DNA from: Streptococcus sp. HMSC067H01
GTDB taxonomy: Bacteria > Bacillota > Bacilli > Lactobacillales > Streptococcaceae
Assembly (NCBI RefSeq): GCF_001814775.1
Contig: NZ_KV817799.1
Coordinates: forward strand, 43,324-107,323
Direction: 5' to 3'
DNA length: 64,000 nt
Part shown: positions 47,312 to 56,314 of the stretch, one piece after another
Numbering within the stretch: position 1 is the stretch's first letter
Layout of the letters: the number at the start of each line of letters is the position of its first letter
The notes under the pieces: model-generated
The model's database searches: none
What the model was told of the DNA's origin: nothing
The model's input: the letters and a program-made list of their open reading frames with translations, nothing else
Program-made: the position numbers and the translations under genes

Positions 47312-48133
47312 ATGACAGAGGAATTAGAACAGTTACACAATTTAGAACTCTTGTTGGCTTTAGAAGTGTTAAGAATATGTGAAAAACATAAATTAAAAAT
47401 TGTGATGTTAGCAGGGACTTTCTTAGGCGCTATACGTCATAATGGATTCATACCATGGGATGATGATATGGATTTTGGTATGCCAAGAAAGGATTTCGAA
47501 AAATTTAAGGAATTATGTTCTTCAGATTTAGATAGTGAAAAATATTTTTTGCAGACTGATCAAACAGATTTAAATTACCCATTTAATTTTGTGAAACTAC
47601 GTCTTAATAATACACATGTTTCTGAAGAGTTTTCTCTAGATGCAAATGTTCATAGCGGAATTTATATTGACATTTTTCCAATTGATGATATATGTCCTAA
47701 GTCTTTTCAACGTTTTGTTCAACTTAAAGGATTTTGGCTATTCCGCAATTTGTTATGGATAAAATGTGGATATGGAGACAATGATAGAAAAAAACGATTA
47801 ACGTTTAAGCTGGTAAAAATTGCTTCAAGTGCTTTTTCAATATCTTTTTTGAAAAAAATGAAACATAAATGTATCTTACTAGGGCAGAATAAAGTTGCTG
47901 ATACTGTAGTTGTTAGTGATGGGAGTTATGGACTAAAGAAAGAGTCTTTTCCGAAAGCCTGGCTAGATGAAGTTGAAAAGTATTCCTTTGATAATATAAA
48001 ATTATGGGGAATGAAGAATTATGAAGCATACTTAAGGCATATGTACGGTGATTATATGCAACTCCCTCCAGAAAATCAACGGAATCATCACAAACGAATT
48101 AAAATAGATTTCGGCCCATATGCAGAAAAATAG
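47312..48133 (+). CDS. LicD-family phosphotransferase
   Basis: A 273-residue LicD-type nucleotidyltransferase-fold protein. The GTFLGAIRHNGFIPWDDDMD stretch carries the metal-binding Asp cluster. LicD proteins transfer phosphocholine or related phosphate groups from CDP-activated donors. Beside a CDP-glycerol synthase the likely job is adding glycerol phosphate to the repeat unit; this is inference. No signal or membrane segment. A phosphocholine role is less likely because no licC-type gene is in the locus. Confidence 0.82.
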   Translation: MTEELEQLHNLELLLALEVLRICEKHKLKIVMLAGTFLGAIRHNGFIPWDDDMDFGMPRKDFEKFKELCSSDLDSEKYFLQTDQTDLNYPFNFVKLRLNNTHVSEEFSLDANVHSGIYIDIFPIDDICPKSFQRFVQLKGFWLFRNLLWIKCGYGDNDRKKRLTFKLVKIASSAFSISFLKKMKHKCILLGQNKVADTVVVSDGSYGLKKESFPKAWLDEVEKYSFDNIKLWGMKNYEAYLRHMYGDYMQLPPENQRNHHKRIKIDFGPYAEK

Positions 48134-48147
48134 GAGAATTCAAAACT

Positions 48148-48612
48148 TTGAGTAAAAAAGAGATAAAAATTTGTCTAGTAGGTTCTAGTGGTGGACATTT
48201 AAATCATCTCTATCTACTGAAACCATTTTGGCAAGATAAAAATAGATTATGGGTTACTTTTGATAAGGAAGATGCTCGAAGCATTTTATCAAATGAAAAA
48301 TGTTACTATTGTTATTTTCCGACCAATCGAAACATCAAAAATCTGATTAAAAATACTTTTCTTGCTGTAAGGATACTGTATAAAGAAAGACCAGATGTTA
48401 TCATTTCATCTGGGGCAGCGGTTGCAATACCGTTCTTTTATTTGGGAAAAATATTTGGTGCTAAAACGGTTTATATAGAAGTGTTTGATCGTGTAGATGG
48501 TCCGACAATGACTGGCAAAATAGTATATCCTGTTACGGATAGATTTATTGTTCAATGGGAAGAAATGAAAAAAGTTTATCCTAAGGCAATCAATTTAGGA
48601 GGAATCTTCTAA
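48148..48612 (+). CDS. wchJ: glycosyltransferase enhancer subunit (Alg14-like, WchJ/Cps14F type)
   Basis: A 154-residue membrane-associated protein with GSSGGHLNHL at the start and ISSGAAVAIPFFYLGKI in the middle, as in Cps14F. It activates the catalytic partner encoded next. The start is TTG 48148, chosen because GGAG precedes it by 9 bases and the next in-frame starts would cut the GGH loop. Its stop overlaps the next start (TAATG). Confidence 0.85.
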   Translation: MSKKEIKICLVGSSGGHLNHLYLLKPFWQDKNRLWVTFDKEDARSILSNEKCYYCYFPTNRNIKNLIKNTFLAVRILYKERPDVIISSGAAVAIPFFYLGKIFGAKTVYIEVFDRVDGPTMTGKIVYPVTDRFIVQWEEMKKVYPKAINLGGIF

Positions 48613-49091
48613 TGATTTTTGTAACTGTTGGCACACATGAACAACAATTTAATAGACTAATAGAAGAGATTGATAAACTGAAAGAAGAAGAAATTATTAC
48701 GTCGGATGTTTTTATCCAAGTTGGTTTTTCCGATTACCATCCTCAATTCTGTGAATGGAAACAATTCCTGTCATATGATGAGATGAATAGTCTCATGAAA
48801 AAATCAGATACAATCATTACGCATGGTGGTCCCGCTACATTTATGAATGTTATTGCGAATGGTAAAAAACCAGTGGTCGTCCCAAGAAGAAAAAAATTTG
48901 GAGAACATGTGAATGACCACCAACTAGATTTTTGTAAGAGAATTGTTCAAGAAGGATATGATTTGGTGGTTATAGAAGATATTAAAGAGATCAGAAAACA
49001 TTTGATACCTTCTAGAAGTACTACAACTAAATCTAATAACGAACGCTTTGTAAAACAGTTTTCAAGTTTAATTGCAGAATTAGTTGAATAA
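48612..49091 (+). CDS. wchK: beta-1,4-galactosyltransferase catalytic subunit (Alg13-like, WchK/Cps14G type)
   Basis: A 159-residue GT28-like protein: MIFVTVGTHEQQFNRLIEEI start and ITHGGPATFMNVIANGKKPV near residue 75, the donor-binding region of Cps14G. Together with the preceding subunit it should add beta-1,4-galactose to lipid-linked glucose, the second step of the repeat unit. Confidence 0.85.
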   Translation: MIFVTVGTHEQQFNRLIEEIDKLKEEEIITSDVFIQVGFSDYHPQFCEWKQFLSYDEMNSLMKKSDTIITHGGPATFMNVIANGKKPVVVPRRKKFGEHVNDHQLDFCKRIVQEGYDLVVIEDIKEIRKHLIPSRSTTTKSNNERFVKQFSSLIAELVE

Positions 49092-49122
49092 TAATGACAA
49101 AGAGTATAGAAGGAGACGCTTA

Positions 49123-50214
49123 ATGAAAATTTTGCATATTCCAACAGGAGGTTTGTTTTCTGATGGGATTGGAACATTTATATATTCGTACCTCGAGTAC
49201 ATGAATTTGAATGAAATTGAAGTTACAATTCTAGCTACTAACAAACCGTTGTTAGAAGATAAAATAAAATTTAAAGCATTAGGTGTTCAAGTTGTAGAAA
49301 TTGAAAGAAAAAAATCTTCAATATTGGCATATATGAAAAATTTCCTTAAACTCTTAAAAACAGAAAAATATGATATTGTACATGTTCACGGAAGTAGTGC
49401 TCTTATGTCAGTTGAATTATCTATAGCAAAAATCATGGGAGTTCCTGTAAGAATAGCACATAGTCATAATACAACATGCAATCATATTTTATTAGATAGA
49501 ATACTACGCCCTTTTTTTAACACGTTATATACTCAATCTTGGGCGTGTGGTGTAAAAGCCGGAGAATGGCTTTTTAAAAACAAGCAGTTTAAAGTAATAC
49601 ATAATGCTAGAGATGTAGAAAAATATCGTTTTAATCCCAATGATCGCCAAATATTTCGAGAAATGTATTCCTTAAAGGAAAATATGCTTGCATTGGGACA
49701 TGTTGGTAGATTTAACATTCAAAAGAATCATCTCTTTCTCCTGAATTTAATGGATGAACTTAAATCTAAAAATAAAAATGTTAAATTATTTTTGGTCGGT
49801 GAAGGAGAAAAATTAGCTGATATTAAAAATGATGTAAAAGAACGAAAATTGGAAGATTCTATTGTTTTTTTGAATAGGTATTCAGATATGCAATCCTTTG
49901 TTTCCGCTATGGATATAATGTTACTACCAAGTTTATACGAGGGTTTACCTCTAGTTGCTATTGAGTGGCAAATTAATGGAGTCCAATCATTTCTTTCAAC
50001 AACAATTTCTGATGAGTGCGTTTTTACAGACAGTATTCAGCAATTACCAATTGACAACGTAAATGCTTGGGTAAAGGCTATTGAAGACTTTTCATACATT
50101 AATAGAATTGAAAAATCTATACAAAATATTGATTTGACTCAAAAATCAAACTATGATATCAGAATTGAGGCTAAAAAATTAGAGAATATGTATATAAAAT
50201 TGGTTGAGGAGTAA
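49123..50214 (+). CDS. glycosyltransferase family 4
   Basis: A 363-residue GT-B enzyme resembling EpsF-type transferases: MKILHIPTGGLFSDGIGTFI start, LGHVGRFNIQKNHLFLLN at the inter-domain start, and the EX7E-like PSLYEGLPLVAIEWQ donor motif. Acceptor and sugar unknown. ATG 49123 follows AAGGAG; the longer frame from 49084 overlaps the previous gene and lacks a site. Confidence 0.85.
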   Translation: MKILHIPTGGLFSDGIGTFIYSYLEYMNLNEIEVTILATNKPLLEDKIKFKALGVQVVEIERKKSSILAYMKNFLKLLKTEKYDIVHVHGSSALMSVELSIAKIMGVPVRIAHSHNTTCNHILLDRILRPFFNTLYTQSWACGVKAGEWLFKNKQFKVIHNARDVEKYRFNPNDRQIFREMYSLKENMLALGHVGRFNIQKNHLFLLNLMDELKSKNKNVKLFLVGEGEKLADIKNDVKERKLEDSIVFLNRYSDMQSFVSAMDIMLLPSLYEGLPLVAIEWQINGVQSFLSTTISDECVFTDSIQQLPIDNVNAWVKAIEDFSYINRIEKSIQNIDLTQKSNYDIRIEAKKLENMYIKLVEE

Positions 50215-50221
50215 TAGCAGG

Positions 50222-51148
50222 ATGAAGATATCAATTGTACTATCAACCTTTAATGGTTCTGAATATATTACTGAACAGCTAGATACTCTAAGGAATCAAA
50301 CACGACTTGCTGAGGAAGTTTTAATCAGTGATGATGCATCTACAGATGATACTGTTCAAATAATTGAAGATTATATTGCTAAATATGAGTTAGATAATTG
50401 GTTAATTAGAAAAAATAAAGAAAATCAAGGATGGAAGACTAATTTTGCGCGTCTGTTAGAAGATGCAACAGGAGATATTATTTTTCTATGTGATCAAGAT
50501 GATATATGGCATTTGGATAAAGTCCAAAAAATGTCTGAAATTATGGAAAATAATGAGAAAATTTTGTTGTTGGCTTCGAATTACACACCATTCTATCTTG
50601 GCGAGGGTGTGCAGATTAAATTGGATAAAAGTGACTTGGATAATAGTCAGATAGTTTATCAACCAAATTTTTTAGATAGTTTTTTCCATATTAGAAGGCC
50701 GGGTTGTGTATATGCAGTGAATAAAAAAATTATTCCATATTTTTTAAGAACTCGAAGTAATGAAGATGCACATGACGCCTTATTGTGGAGGCTAGCTTCG
50801 CTTCTAAACGGTCTTTATATTTATTCCTATTCTACTATTGATTTTAGGAGACATGATAATAATGCGACTGGAAGCAAGGAAAGAAGTTTTCAAAAAAGGA
50901 AAGAGCAAGTTGTTTATTATGATGATTTACTTCAGAGATTAGGTGATTTTTATGAACAATATGATCTATCACTTTCAAATGAACAAATTAGTATTTTGAA
51001 CGACTATATTCTATGGGGTTCATATCGGAAAGAATTGTACGAGAAAAAGAATTTACTTATGTTTTTTAAATTATTTAAATATCGTAAGTTATATTGGTCG
51101 TTCAGGTCATATGTCACTGATTTTATAGTGTTATATATGAAGGAGTAA
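50222..51148 (+). CDS. glycosyltransferase family 2 (rhamnosyltransferase-like)
   Basis: A 308-residue GT-A enzyme: STFNGSEYITEQLDTLRNQT, DDASTDDT, and the DXD region FLCDQDDIW. The DQDDIW form is frequent in rhamnosyltransferases of streptococcal polysaccharides, and rml genes are present, so rhamnose transfer is a reasonable guess only. ATG 50222 is preceded by GAGGAG. Confidence 0.82.
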   Translation: MKISIVLSTFNGSEYITEQLDTLRNQTRLAEEVLISDDASTDDTVQIIEDYIAKYELDNWLIRKNKENQGWKTNFARLLEDATGDIIFLCDQDDIWHLDKVQKMSEIMENNEKILLLASNYTPFYLGEGVQIKLDKSDLDNSQIVYQPNFLDSFFHIRRPGCVYAVNKKIIPYFLRTRSNEDAHDALLWRLASLLNGLYIYSYSTIDFRRHDNNATGSKERSFQKRKEQVVYYDDLLQRLGDFYEQYDLSLSNEQISILNDYILWGSYRKELYEKKNLLMFFKLFKYRKLYWSFRSYVTDFIVLYMKE

Positions 51149-51196
51149 TGCTAGAAATGTTAAAGATTATTAATGAAATTAAAGGAGTTAGTCGAA

Positions 51197-52372
51197 GTGA
51201 ATCTGTCAAGAGTTAAAACTGATGTAAAATTGAATGAATTTCTTTTTGGATTAGCTTTTTATCCTTGGCTAATTGCATGGTTGTTTACTTCTACCTTCTA
51301 TAAAGATCTCATACATCCTTATGGAATAATAAGAACTTGGGAATACGTGGGGTTATTCTTTCTATTACTTAAATTTATTACAGGTAAATCAAGGGTAAAA
51401 TCTCTAATCATTATCCCAATAATACTCCTTATCGGTTTTATTGTAAGTCATGATAATGGTAATGCATCTTTTGTGGCATATACTTTAACTCTTGTATATT
51501 CATCGAGAGATATTCATTTTCGTAATTTAGTAAGAAATACAATGATCTGCCAGATTGCAGTTGTAGGATTTGTTGTGGGAAGTTCTATACTAGGTATTAT
51601 TCCAAACGAACTCACTTCAACTTATTCTGGAGGAGTAATCCGTTCACGGTATGGGCTAGGTTTTAGCTATACATCATTTACCCCGAACTATTTTCTTAGT
51701 ATATTACTGGAGTATGTGTATTTAAAAGGCGAAAAATATTGGACAATAAAAGAACTGTTGGTCTGTGTACTTCTAAATATAGTAATTTATAAGTACACAG
51801 ATACTCGTTTGACTTTTATTATGGCATTTGCACTTCTTTTGATTATATTTTTAAGAAAAATTGTATCAATCAATATAAATTTCAAATTTTTAAAATATTT
51901 ACTTACTCTTATCTATCCAATTATGGCATTTATAACTTATTGGCTAACAGTGAAATTCGATAGTAGAAATAGTTTATTGTCTTTAATAAATAATTTCTCA
52001 AGTCAAAGATTAAGATTTGGTCAAGAAGGTTTAAGAATATATCCTCCCAGATTGTTTGGAACTCATATTCAATGGGACAGTTCATTAAATTCTTATTTTT
52101 ATGTAGATTCGTCGTATATTAACATACTTATCAGTTATGGGATAGTAATCTTTTTTCTTACGGTGATAAGCTATTCGATTATAATGAAAAAAGTTATAAA
52201 TAGTCGAGATAAGACCTTGTTAATGGTGTTGCTTTTTTGGTCAGTAAGAGCATGTATTGATCCGCAATTATTTTTATTGTGGTTTAATCCGTTTTTGTTT
52301 TTAATAGCAAGAACGTTTTCAGATGAAAGAAAGGGAATTGGAGATGATATCACTTATATGTGTGTCAAATGA
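51197..52372 (+). CDS. wzy: polysaccharide polymerase Wzy
   Basis: A 391-residue membrane protein with about ten hydrophobic helices and one larger external loop (about residues 255-300), the Wzy topology. As usual, it has no sequence motif to fix the linkage. I choose GTG 51197 because AAAGGAG stands 9 bases upstream; ATG 51173 in the same frame has no site. Its end overlaps the next gene by 29 bases. Confidence 0.8.
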   Translation: MNLSRVKTDVKLNEFLFGLAFYPWLIAWLFTSTFYKDLIHPYGIIRTWEYVGLFFLLLKFITGKSRVKSLIIIPIILLIGFIVSHDNGNASFVAYTLTLVYSSRDIHFRNLVRNTMICQIAVVGFVVGSSILGIIPNELTSTYSGGVIRSRYGLGFSYTSFTPNYFLSILLEYVYLKGEKYWTIKELLVCVLLNIVIYKYTDTRLTFIMAFALLLIIFLRKIVSININFKFLKYLLTLIYPIMAFITYWLTVKFDSRNSLLSLINNFSSQRLRFGQEGLRIYPPRLFGTHIQWDSSLNSYFYVDSSYINILISYGIVIFFLTVISYSIIMKKVINSRDKTLLMVLLFWSVRACIDPQLFLLWFNPFLFLIARTFSDERKGIGDDITYMCVK

Positions 52373-53072
52373 TCATGATAAGCTAAATACAATTCTTAAA
52401 GCATCTTTATCTAGACAGAAAAATGTTGAATATGAACTTATTATAGTGGATTCAAAAAAATACAAATTCAATTCTGCTGCTGAAGCCCTGAATTATGGAG
52501 GTAAACAGGCAAAAGGTGATTATCTATTTTTTATTCATCATGATATTAGCTTTCAAGACGATTTTGAATTAGCAGAACTAGAATCTTATTGTAAAAAATT
52601 TTCATTTGGCGTAGCTGGAGTCGCAGGGGTGAAGAATATTGAGGGAAAAGTTGCTACTTTTTCAAATATCTTTCATGGGGAACAGAAAACAAAGGCGGCT
52701 AATAAATCTATTAGTACCCCTGTTGAAGTTGATGTAATTGATGAATGTTTAATTATTGTTCCGAACAAAGTTTTTAGTAAGAATCAATTTAGTGTAATCG
52801 GTCCGACTTGGCATTTATATGGAACAGACTTTGCATTACAAATGAAATTGCTTGATTTACCAGTATTAGTATTCCCAAGTGAATTATGGCATGTGTCTGA
52901 TGGGAAATCTTTAAATCTTAATTATTTTGATGCCATACAATGGTTAGTGCAAAGATACTCTAAAAATTATTCAGTAATCTACACATTTTTTGGAGTTTGG
53001 CCAAGCAATCCTATTCTATTGAAAATGAAATGTTTTTATAGAAAATTAAGGTTTTACATTAAAGGAGTATAA
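52344..53072 (+). CDS. GT2-like glycosyltransferase with atypical DXD
   Basis: A 242-residue protein with a GT-A opening (MISLICVSNDHDKLNTI), the donor-site region GDYLFFIHHDISFQDD (HHD in place of DXD), and GTDFALQMKLL later. Sugar unknown; a role in Galf or Rha transfer is possible. ATG 52344 has AAGGGA seven bases before; the ATG at 52323 has none. It lies inside the end of wzy. Confidence 0.72.
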   Translation: MISLICVSNDHDKLNTILKASLSRQKNVEYELIIVDSKKYKFNSAAEALNYGGKQAKGDYLFFIHHDISFQDDFELAELESYCKKFSFGVAGVAGVKNIEGKVATFSNIFHGEQKTKAANKSISTPVEVDVIDECLIIVPNKVFSKNQFSVIGPTWHLYGTDFALQMKLLDLPVLVFPSELWHVSDGKSLNLNYFDAIQWLVQRYSKNYSVIYTFFGVWPSNPILLKMKCFYRKLRFYIKGV

Positions 53073-53077
53073 TAGAA

Positions 53078-53827
53078 GTGAAGCTGTATGTTGCAACCCA
53101 TAAATCTTATAATCAAGTTCAAGACGAAAACCTGTATTTTCCTATATTAGTTGGGGCAAATAAGAATGTCGGAGAAAAGACTTATTTAAGAGATAACCAG
53201 GGAGATGATAATATTTCTGATAGAAATTTTACATTTTGTGAATTAACAGGCTTATATTGGATTTGGAAAAATTCTAAAGATGATATTGTTGGTTTATGTC
53301 ACTATAGACGTTATTTTGGGAAAAACAAACGTTTTTTCAAACAAAGTTCTATTTTAACAAAGAATGATATTCTAAGACAACTGAAGGATTATGATGTCAT
53401 ACTACCATCAAAGGGTATGAATGAGTATAATGGTTATACCGCTCAAGACTTTTTTTACAAGAACCACGACCATGAAGTTTGGGAAATGTGTAGACATATT
53501 ATTTCAGAAAGTAATAAAGACTATCTTGAATCATTTGACTGGTTTGCGAAGGAAAAAACAGGATACTGTTACAATATGTTTATAATGTCTAGAGAGTTGA
53601 TGGAAGAATATTGTAGTTGGCTGTTTCCGATTCTTTTTGAATTAGATAAAAAGATTGATTATACTAGATATGATAGTTACAATACTCGTATGGTTGGTTT
53701 TGTAGCTGAGCGTTTAATCAATGTATGGATACATAAGAAACAACTCAAAGTAAAAGAATTTCCAGTTTTTTCTACAGAAGAATCTAGTCTTTTGCAAAAA
53801 ATTAATAAGAAGTTGTTTAATAAGTAA
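53078..53827 (+). CDS. DUF4422 family glycosyltransferase-like protein
   Basis: A 249-residue protein with the DUF4422 pattern: KLYVATHKSY start, VGLCHYRRYFG near residue 75 and YNMFIMSRELMEEYCSWLFP in the second half. The family is found in capsule loci and is taken to be a glycosyltransferase; the sugar is not known. The start is GTG 53078, with AAGGAG upstream. Five bases after the preceding gene. Confidence 0.8.
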   Translation: MKLYVATHKSYNQVQDENLYFPILVGANKNVGEKTYLRDNQGDDNISDRNFTFCELTGLYWIWKNSKDDIVGLCHYRRYFGKNKRFFKQSSILTKNDILRQLKDYDVILPSKGMNEYNGYTAQDFFYKNHDHEVWEMCRHIISESNKDYLESFDWFAKEKTGYCYNMFIMSRELMEEYCSWLFPILFELDKKIDYTRYDSYNTRMVGFVAERLINVWIHKKQLKVKEFPVFSTEESSLLQKINKKLFNK

Positions 53828-53886
53828 CAGTTTATTTATTGAGATAGGTTGTTCAAAAATGCTACTAGAAAGACTAATTTAAAAGA

Positions 53887-55302
53887 ATGAAAATTTTAAA
53901 AAATTATTTTTATAACTTATCTTATCAGATCTTAGTAGTTATTCTCCCAATAATTACTACACCCTATATAACTAGAATCTTTAATTCTCAAGAGCTAGGT
54001 GATTACGGCTATTATAGTTCTATAGTAACATACTTTATCTTGTTAGCTACGTTAGGAGTTGCTAACTATGGTACCAAAGTAATTTCAGGGAATCGTAATG
54101 AGATTAGTAAGAACTTTTGGGGGATATACTCCTTACAATTTAGTGCTACAATTCTTTCAATCTCTTTATACTGTATTTTTTGTCTATGCCTGCCTTTTAT
54201 GCAGAATCCAGTAGCCTATATTTTGGGACTTAGTTTAGTTTCCAAAGGCTTAGATATTTCATGGCTCTTTCAAGGATTAGAAGATTTTAGAAAAATAACA
54301 GTAAGAAATATCACGGTAAAGTTAGTTGGAGTTACTTCTATCTTCCTATTTGTAAAATCAGAGAATGATATTTATCTTTATGTTTTTCTATTAACAATAT
54401 TTGAATTGTTAGGTCAGTTAAGTATGTGGATTCCTGCTCGAGAATTTATTGGAAGGCCACACTTTGATATAGAATATGCCAAATGCCACTTGAAACCCAT
54501 TATAATGCTGTTTCTCCCCCAGATTGCGATTTCCTTATACGTTACATTGGATAGAACGATGCTTGGTGCTTTAGCTTCTACTAAAGATGTTGGAATCTAT
54601 GATCAGGCTTTAAAGTTGGTAAATATATTGCTAACTTTGGTAACTTCGTTAGGAAGCGTTATGCTACCGCGTGTCGCTGGACTTCTAGCTTCAGGTGATA
54701 AAAGAGCAGTTAATAAGATGCATGAGATGTCCTTTTTGATTTACAATTTGGTCATTTTCCCGATTATGGCTGGGATGTTAATTGTGAATGATGACTTTGT
54801 TCAATTTTTCCTTGGACAAGATTTTCAAGATGCACGTTATGCAATTGCCATCATGATCTTCCGTATGTTCTTCATCGGTTGGACTAATATAATGGGAATT
54901 CAGATACTGATACCTCATAACCGAAATAAAGAATTTATGATTTCAACAACAGTACCAGCGATTATTAGTGTTGGATTAAATCTTATTTTTCTTCCTAAAC
55001 TTGGATATATAGGAGCGGCTATTGTCTCTGTTTTAACAGAAGCACTAGTGTGGGCAATTCAATTATACTTTACCCGCAGATATCTAAAGGAAGTTGCAAT
55101 CATCGGATCTATGACGAAAATTGTACTTGCATCAGCTATCATGTATGGCATTTTGTTAGGTTCAAAAACAGTTATACATTTTCCACCAACCTTAAATGTT
55201 ATAATATTCGCAGTTCTTGGTGGAATCATCTATCTTTTTGCAATTTTATCTCTGAAAGTGATAAATGTTAAAGAACTAAAACAACTTATTAGGAAAAACT
55301 AG
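53887..55302 (+). CDS. wzx: repeat-unit flippase Wzx
   Basis: A 471-residue MATE/PST-type flippase with about 14 hydrophobic helices (NYFYNLSYQILVVILPIITT start is typical). It moves the lipid-linked repeat unit across the membrane for Wzy. No strong ribosome site before ATG 53887 (TAATTTAAAAGA), so expression may be low. Confidence 0.9.
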   Translation: MKILKNYFYNLSYQILVVILPIITTPYITRIFNSQELGDYGYYSSIVTYFILLATLGVANYGTKVISGNRNEISKNFWGIYSLQFSATILSISLYCIFCLCLPFMQNPVAYILGLSLVSKGLDISWLFQGLEDFRKITVRNITVKLVGVTSIFLFVKSENDIYLYVFLLTIFELLGQLSMWIPAREFIGRPHFDIEYAKCHLKPIIMLFLPQIAISLYVTLDRTMLGALASTKDVGIYDQALKLVNILLTLVTSLGSVMLPRVAGLLASGDKRAVNKMHEMSFLIYNLVIFPIMAGMLIVNDDFVQFFLGQDFQDARYAIAIMIFRMFFIGWTNIMGIQILIPHNRNKEFMISTTVPAIISVGLNLIFLPKLGYIGAAIVSVLTEALVWAIQLYFTRRYLKEVAIIGSMTKIVLASAIMYGILLGSKTVIHFPPTLNVIIFAVLGGIIYLFAILSLKVINVKELKQLIRKN

Positions 55303-55303
55303 A

Positions 55304-56302
55304 ATGAGAAAAATTAGAAATATCAACCTAGATTTAATAAAAGTGCTTGCCTGTGTTGGAGTTGTTTTACTTCATACAACAATGGGCGGATTTAAAGAGA
55401 CAGGCTCATGGAATTTTTTGGCATATTTATATTATTTAGGTACCTACTCTATTCCCCTATTTTTTATGGTCAATGGTTATTTATTGTTAGGAAAGAGAGA
55501 GATAACTTATCCCTACATACTCCAGAAAGTAAAATGGATTCTAATAACAGTGTCATCATGGACATTTATCGTATGGTTTTTTAAGCGAGATTTCACAACT
55601 AATCCAATAAAAAAAATTGTAGGATCTTTGCTACAAAAAGGTTATTTTTTTCAGTTTTGGTTTTTTGGTGCACTAATACTTATCTATTTATGTTTACCGA
55701 TTTTAAAAAAATTTCTAAATTCAAAAAGAAGCTATCTATACATTTTATCTTTATTGATCTCTATTGGTTTGATATTTGAGTTAGCAAATGTCGTACTTCA
55801 AATGCCATTACAGTCATATGTTATACAAACTTTTAGGTTATGGACGTGGTTTTTCTACTACATTTTAGGAGGTTTGGTAGCTCAATTTGATAAAGATATT
55901 ATAAAAAATGGTTTTAAGAGATGGATGAAAGTAGTTGCAGTACTTTTGTTATTGATTTCGCCAGTAATATTATTCTTCTTAGCAAAAACTATTTATCATA
56001 ATCTTTTTGCCGAATATTATTATGATATTTTATTTGTAAAGATTGTAACTTTAGGCATCTTTTTGACGGTATTCACACTTGATTTGAATGGAGATAAGAG
56101 TAAATGGATTGTTTCTCTTTCTAATCAAACTATGGGGGTTTTCATAGTACACACTTATGTTATGAAGATGTGGGAAAAACTATTTGGTTTTAGTTTTGTA
56201 GGGTCATACTTACTATTTTCTATATTTACATTGTGTGTAAGCTTTATTGTTATTCGAATGTTAATAAAAGTTCCTTATCTTAATCGAATCATTAAATTAT
56301 AA
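55304..56302 (+). CDS. O-acyltransferase (acyltransferase family 3, WciG-like)
   Basis: A 332-residue membrane protein with about ten helices and the family start (NLDLIKVLACVGVVLLHTT, His near residue 24). It probably O-acetylates the polysaccharide, as WciG does in pneumococci; the position modified is unknown. It starts one base after the wzx stop. Confidence 0.83.
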   Translation: MRKIRNINLDLIKVLACVGVVLLHTTMGGFKETGSWNFLAYLYYLGTYSIPLFFMVNGYLLLGKREITYPYILQKVKWILITVSSWTFIVWFFKRDFTTNPIKKIVGSLLQKGYFFQFWFFGALILIYLCLPILKKFLNSKRSYLYILSLLISIGLIFELANVVLQMPLQSYVIQTFRLWTWFFYYILGGLVAQFDKDIIKNGFKRWMKVVAVLLLLISPVILFFLAKTIYHNLFAEYYYDILFVKIVTLGIFLTVFTLDLNGDKSKWIVSLSNQTMGVFIVHTYVMKMWEKLFGFSFVGSYLLFSIFTLCVSFIVIRMLIKVPYLNRIIKL

Positions 56303-56314
56303 AAAGGAGAAAAA

